Shown in pieces: positions 6,453 to 7,952 of a stretch of DNA of 7,952 nt. Source of the DNA: UBA1189 sp045654565 (lineage in GTDB: Bacteria > Bacteroidota > Bacteroidia > Bacteroidales > Bacteroidaceae); assembly GCA_045654565.1 (NCBI GenBank), contig JAZONP010000195.1, positions 1 through 7,952 of the forward strand. The letters run 5' to 3'. The position numbers were made by a program, and so were the translations under genes. Below the pieces are notes generated by a model. It was not told where the DNA came from, made no database searches, and was given only the letters and a program-made list of their open reading frames with translations. How positions within the stretch are numbered: position 1 is the stretch's first letter; every line of letters begins with the position of its first letter.

Positions 6453-7592
6453 ATGAGTGAGATACAGAAACGTGAAGATATTCTTTTCGAGCGCATATCC
6501 GCTTTAATAGAGGAAGCCCGCAAAAGAGTTGTTACCACAGTGAATGTTGCTGAGGTATATACCAAATACAGCATTGGTCAGTATATCGTAGAGGATGAGC
6601 AACAAGGAGAACAACGGGCTAAATATGGAAAGGCTGTATTGAAGAATTTATCTATCAGATTGACTGATAAGTACAGAGAAGGGTGGTCTGTAGAGAATCT
6701 AAAGTTATGCAGGCGCTTTTATGTAATATATTCAAATTCGGTAAACACTGTTTACCCAATTGACGATTCTCCGAAATTCGTCAACAGTGTAGACGAAATC
6801 AATAGGGAGAGTAATAATCTCCTAAGAAATGACAAACAGTGTTTATCAAATTCGTCTCCCACATTTACCCTCTCTTGGTCTCACTACCTCATTCTGATGC
6901 GCATTGAGAATCCCGATGCCCGTCGTTTCTATGAGATAGAGTGCACTCAACAGCAGTGGAGCGTGCGCCAGTTGAGTAGGCAAGTGGGTAGCAGCCTTTA
7001 TGAACGCTTGGCACTCAGTCGAAACAAAGACGAAGTGATGAGATTGGCGCGTGAGGGGCAAACAATCGAAAAACCTTCTGATGTAATAAAGAACCCTATC
7101 ACACTGGAATTCTTGGGACTAAAGCCCGATTCGGTATATACAGAATCAAAATTGGAGAATGCCATCATAGGCAAGATGCAACAATTCTTATTGGAACTTG
7201 GCAAAGGATTCCTTTTCGAAGCTCGCCAAAAGCGTTTCACCTTTGATGAACAGCATTTCTATGTTGACCTGGTTTTCTATAACCGTTTGTTGCAATGTTA
7301 TGTACTAATTGACTTGAAGACTGATAAACTGGCACATCAAGACCTTGGACAAATGCAGATGTATGTCAATTATTATGACCGTTATGTAAAACAGGACTTT
7401 GAGAAACCAACCATTGGTATATTGCTCTGCGAGGAGAAGAATGATGCATTGGTAGAATTGACACTCCCCAAGGATGCCAATATATATGCTTCTGCATACC
7501 AACTCTATCTTCCAGATAAAGCCGTCTTGCAACGGAAATTGAAGGAGTGGATTGATGAATTTGATGAACAACAAGAGTTGGAAAATAAATAG
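6453..7592 (+). CDS. DUF1016/YhcG-family PD-(D/E)XK nuclease
   Basis: A 379-residue protein of the DUF1016 (YhcG) family. It has an N-terminal helical domain (about 10-165, including SWSHY at 141-145) and a C-terminal PD-(D/E)XK nuclease-fold domain (about 210-345). Nuclease landmarks are VDLVFY with Asp272, the D-x-K motif Asp287-Leu-Lys289 and the downstream QMQMY (300-304). Such proteins occur widely near type I RM genes and are predicted DNA-processing enzymes; their exact role is unsettled. The chosen ATG lies 4 nt after the hsdM stop and 9 nt after a strong Shine-Dalgarno. An upstream in-frame TTG (6426) inside hsdM would add only nine non-conserved residues. Residues about 94-137 form a polar, Asn/Ser-rich linker, A/T-rich and containing a perfect DNA palindrome. 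The gene sits between hsdM and hsdS, so it is expressed with the modification subunits. All predicted catalytic residues are intact. Confidence 0.92.
   Translation: MSEIQKREDILFERISALIEEARKRVVTTVNVAEVYTKYSIGQYIVEDEQQGEQRAKYGKAVLKNLSIRLTDKYREGWSVENLKLCRRFYVIYSNSVNTVYPIDDSPKFVNSVDEINRESNNLLRNDKQCLSNSSPTFTLSWSHYLILMRIENPDARRFYEIECTQQQWSVRQLSRQVGSSLYERLALSRNKDEVMRLAREGQTIEKPSDVIKNPITLEFLGLKPDSVYTESKLENAIIGKMQQFLLELGKGFLFEARQKRFTFDEQHFYVDLVFYNRLLQCYVLIDLKTDKLAHQDLGQMQMYVNYYDRYVKQDFEKPTIGILLCEEKNDALVELTLPKDANIYASAYQLYLPDKAVLQRKLKEWIDEFDEQQELENK
6740..6756. repeat. 17-bp perfect palindrome inside the DUF1016 gene
   Basis: GGTAAACACTGTTTACC has 8-bp arms around a central C. It lies in the variable linker, flanked by three AAATTCG copies (6734, 6774, 6848), and a partial inverted match AAACAGTGTTTA occurs near 6834-6845. 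The pattern could be a protein-binding site, the scar of a small insertion, or chance in low-constraint coding DNA. Confidence 0.45.
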
Positions 7593-7600
7593 TTCCAATA

Positions 7601-7618
7601 TGTGGGACGCGTCCCACA
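7601..7618. promoter_or_regulatory. 18-bp perfect palindrome upstream of hsdS
   Basis: TGTGGGACGCGTCCCACA is a perfect inverted repeat in the 44-nt gap between the DUF1016 stop (7592) and the hsdS start (7637). As RNA it can form a 7-bp stem with a CGCG loop, but no T-run follows, so it is not a classic terminator. Candidate roles are an operator, an RNA stability or attenuation hairpin that tunes hsdS, or a recombination or interspersed-repeat site. None can be chosen from sequence alone. Confidence 0.55.
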
Positions 7619-7636
7619 CATTAAAACAGAAAACCA

Positions 7637-7952
7637 ATGGATACTAAGAAATTACGTCAAAAGATACTCGACCTTGCTATTCGTGGCAAACTCGTACCGC
7701 AAGACCCAAACGATGAGCCTGCATCAGTATTGCTCGAACGCATCCGTGCTGAGAAAGAGCGATTGGTAAAGGAAGGGAAGATAAAGAAGTCCAAGGCTTC
7801 AAAGACTTCCGATACGCTCCATTATGAGCAGGTGCCGTTTGAGGTACCTCAAAGTTGGTGTTGGACAACATTGGGAGAAATATTTACCTTACAAGCTGGT
7901 AAAAATATAGCAGCAAAAGAAATCTCTGATAGGCAAGATGAAACATGTCCTT
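7637..7952 (+). CDS. hsdS: Type I RM specificity subunit, N-terminal part (3' end outside window)
   Basis: The frame is open from ATG 7637 to the right edge (105 complete codons). HsdS chooses the bipartite DNA sequence recognised by the methylase and restriction complex. The start MDTKKLRQKILDLAIRGKL followed by VPQDPNDEPASVLLERI is the common N-terminal conserved helix of HsdS proteins. A basic, Lys-rich helical stretch follows (about 38-58). Then VPFEVPQSWCWTTLGEIFTL (about 67-86) is the typical entry into the first target recognition domain. The leader is A/T-rich without a Shine-Dalgarno. Only the beginning of TRD1 is visible, so target sequence, second TRD, completeness, and any duplicate or inverted hsdS copies downstream cannot be judged here. 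Confidence 0.92.
   Translation, partial: MDTKKLRQKILDLAIRGKLVPQDPNDEPASVLLERIRAEKERLVKEGKIKKSKASKTSDTLHYEQVPFEVPQSWCWTTLGEIFTLQAGKNIAAKEISDRQDETCP

Noticed and set aside
7637..7952. Invertible hsdS cassette (phase-variable specificity)
   Set aside because: Only one partial hsdS is visible, with no second copy, no long inverted repeat and no recombinase in the window. It is kept only as a downstream check.

Overview
The window carries most of a type I restriction-modification (RM) locus on the + strand, probably from a member of the Bacteroidota (a Prevotella/Segatella-like or other Bacteroidales genome). That assignment is inferred from three things. There is a TAnnTTTGC-type -7 promoter element ahead of the first RM gene. 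Most starts have A/T-rich leaders instead of Shine-Dalgarno sequences. The protein sequences also have a Bacteroidales feel. No rRNA or other phylogenetic marker is present, so genus is not established.

Layout. (1) 1-516: the C-terminal part of a glutamine synthetase family protein, GC-rich, cut by the left edge and closed by a strong rho-independent terminator (543-580). (2) 517-1637: about 1.1 kb without a credible gene but densely structured. It holds a C-rich segment with small palindromes (597-804), degenerate repeats on an exact 22-bp register (805-1066), a dyad-symmetric block with seven ACCGATACC/GGTGTCGGT copies (about 1087-1281), a second hairpin-rich block (1291-1442), a 7-bp tandem repeat (1448-1475) and a candidate promoter (1595-1603). 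(3) 1638-7952: five tightly packed co-directional genes, in the order hsdR, a papain-like cysteine protease candidate, hsdM, a DUF1016/YhcG-type PD-(D/E)XK nuclease, and hsdS (cut by the right edge).

How the genes work together. HsdR (nuclease plus SF2 translocase), HsdM (N6-adenine methyltransferase) and HsdS (specificity subunit) form a standard type I enzyme that methylates host sites and cleaves unmodified DNA. Two extra genes sit between the core genes. The first is a 215-aa protein with a plausible Cys40-His144-Asp166 triad, 3 nt after hsdR. The second is the DUF1016 nuclease, 4 nt after hsdM. Spacing implies one transcript. Both inserts are more A/T-rich, wholly or partly, than the RM genes around them, which suggests separate acquisition.

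The DUF1016-hsdS pairing is a known kind of neighbourhood for type I loci. The protease embedded between hsdR and hsdM is the least expected part, and is the best candidate here for an undescribed accessory, for example conditional proteolysis of restriction subunits or an abortive-infection effector. That role is inference.
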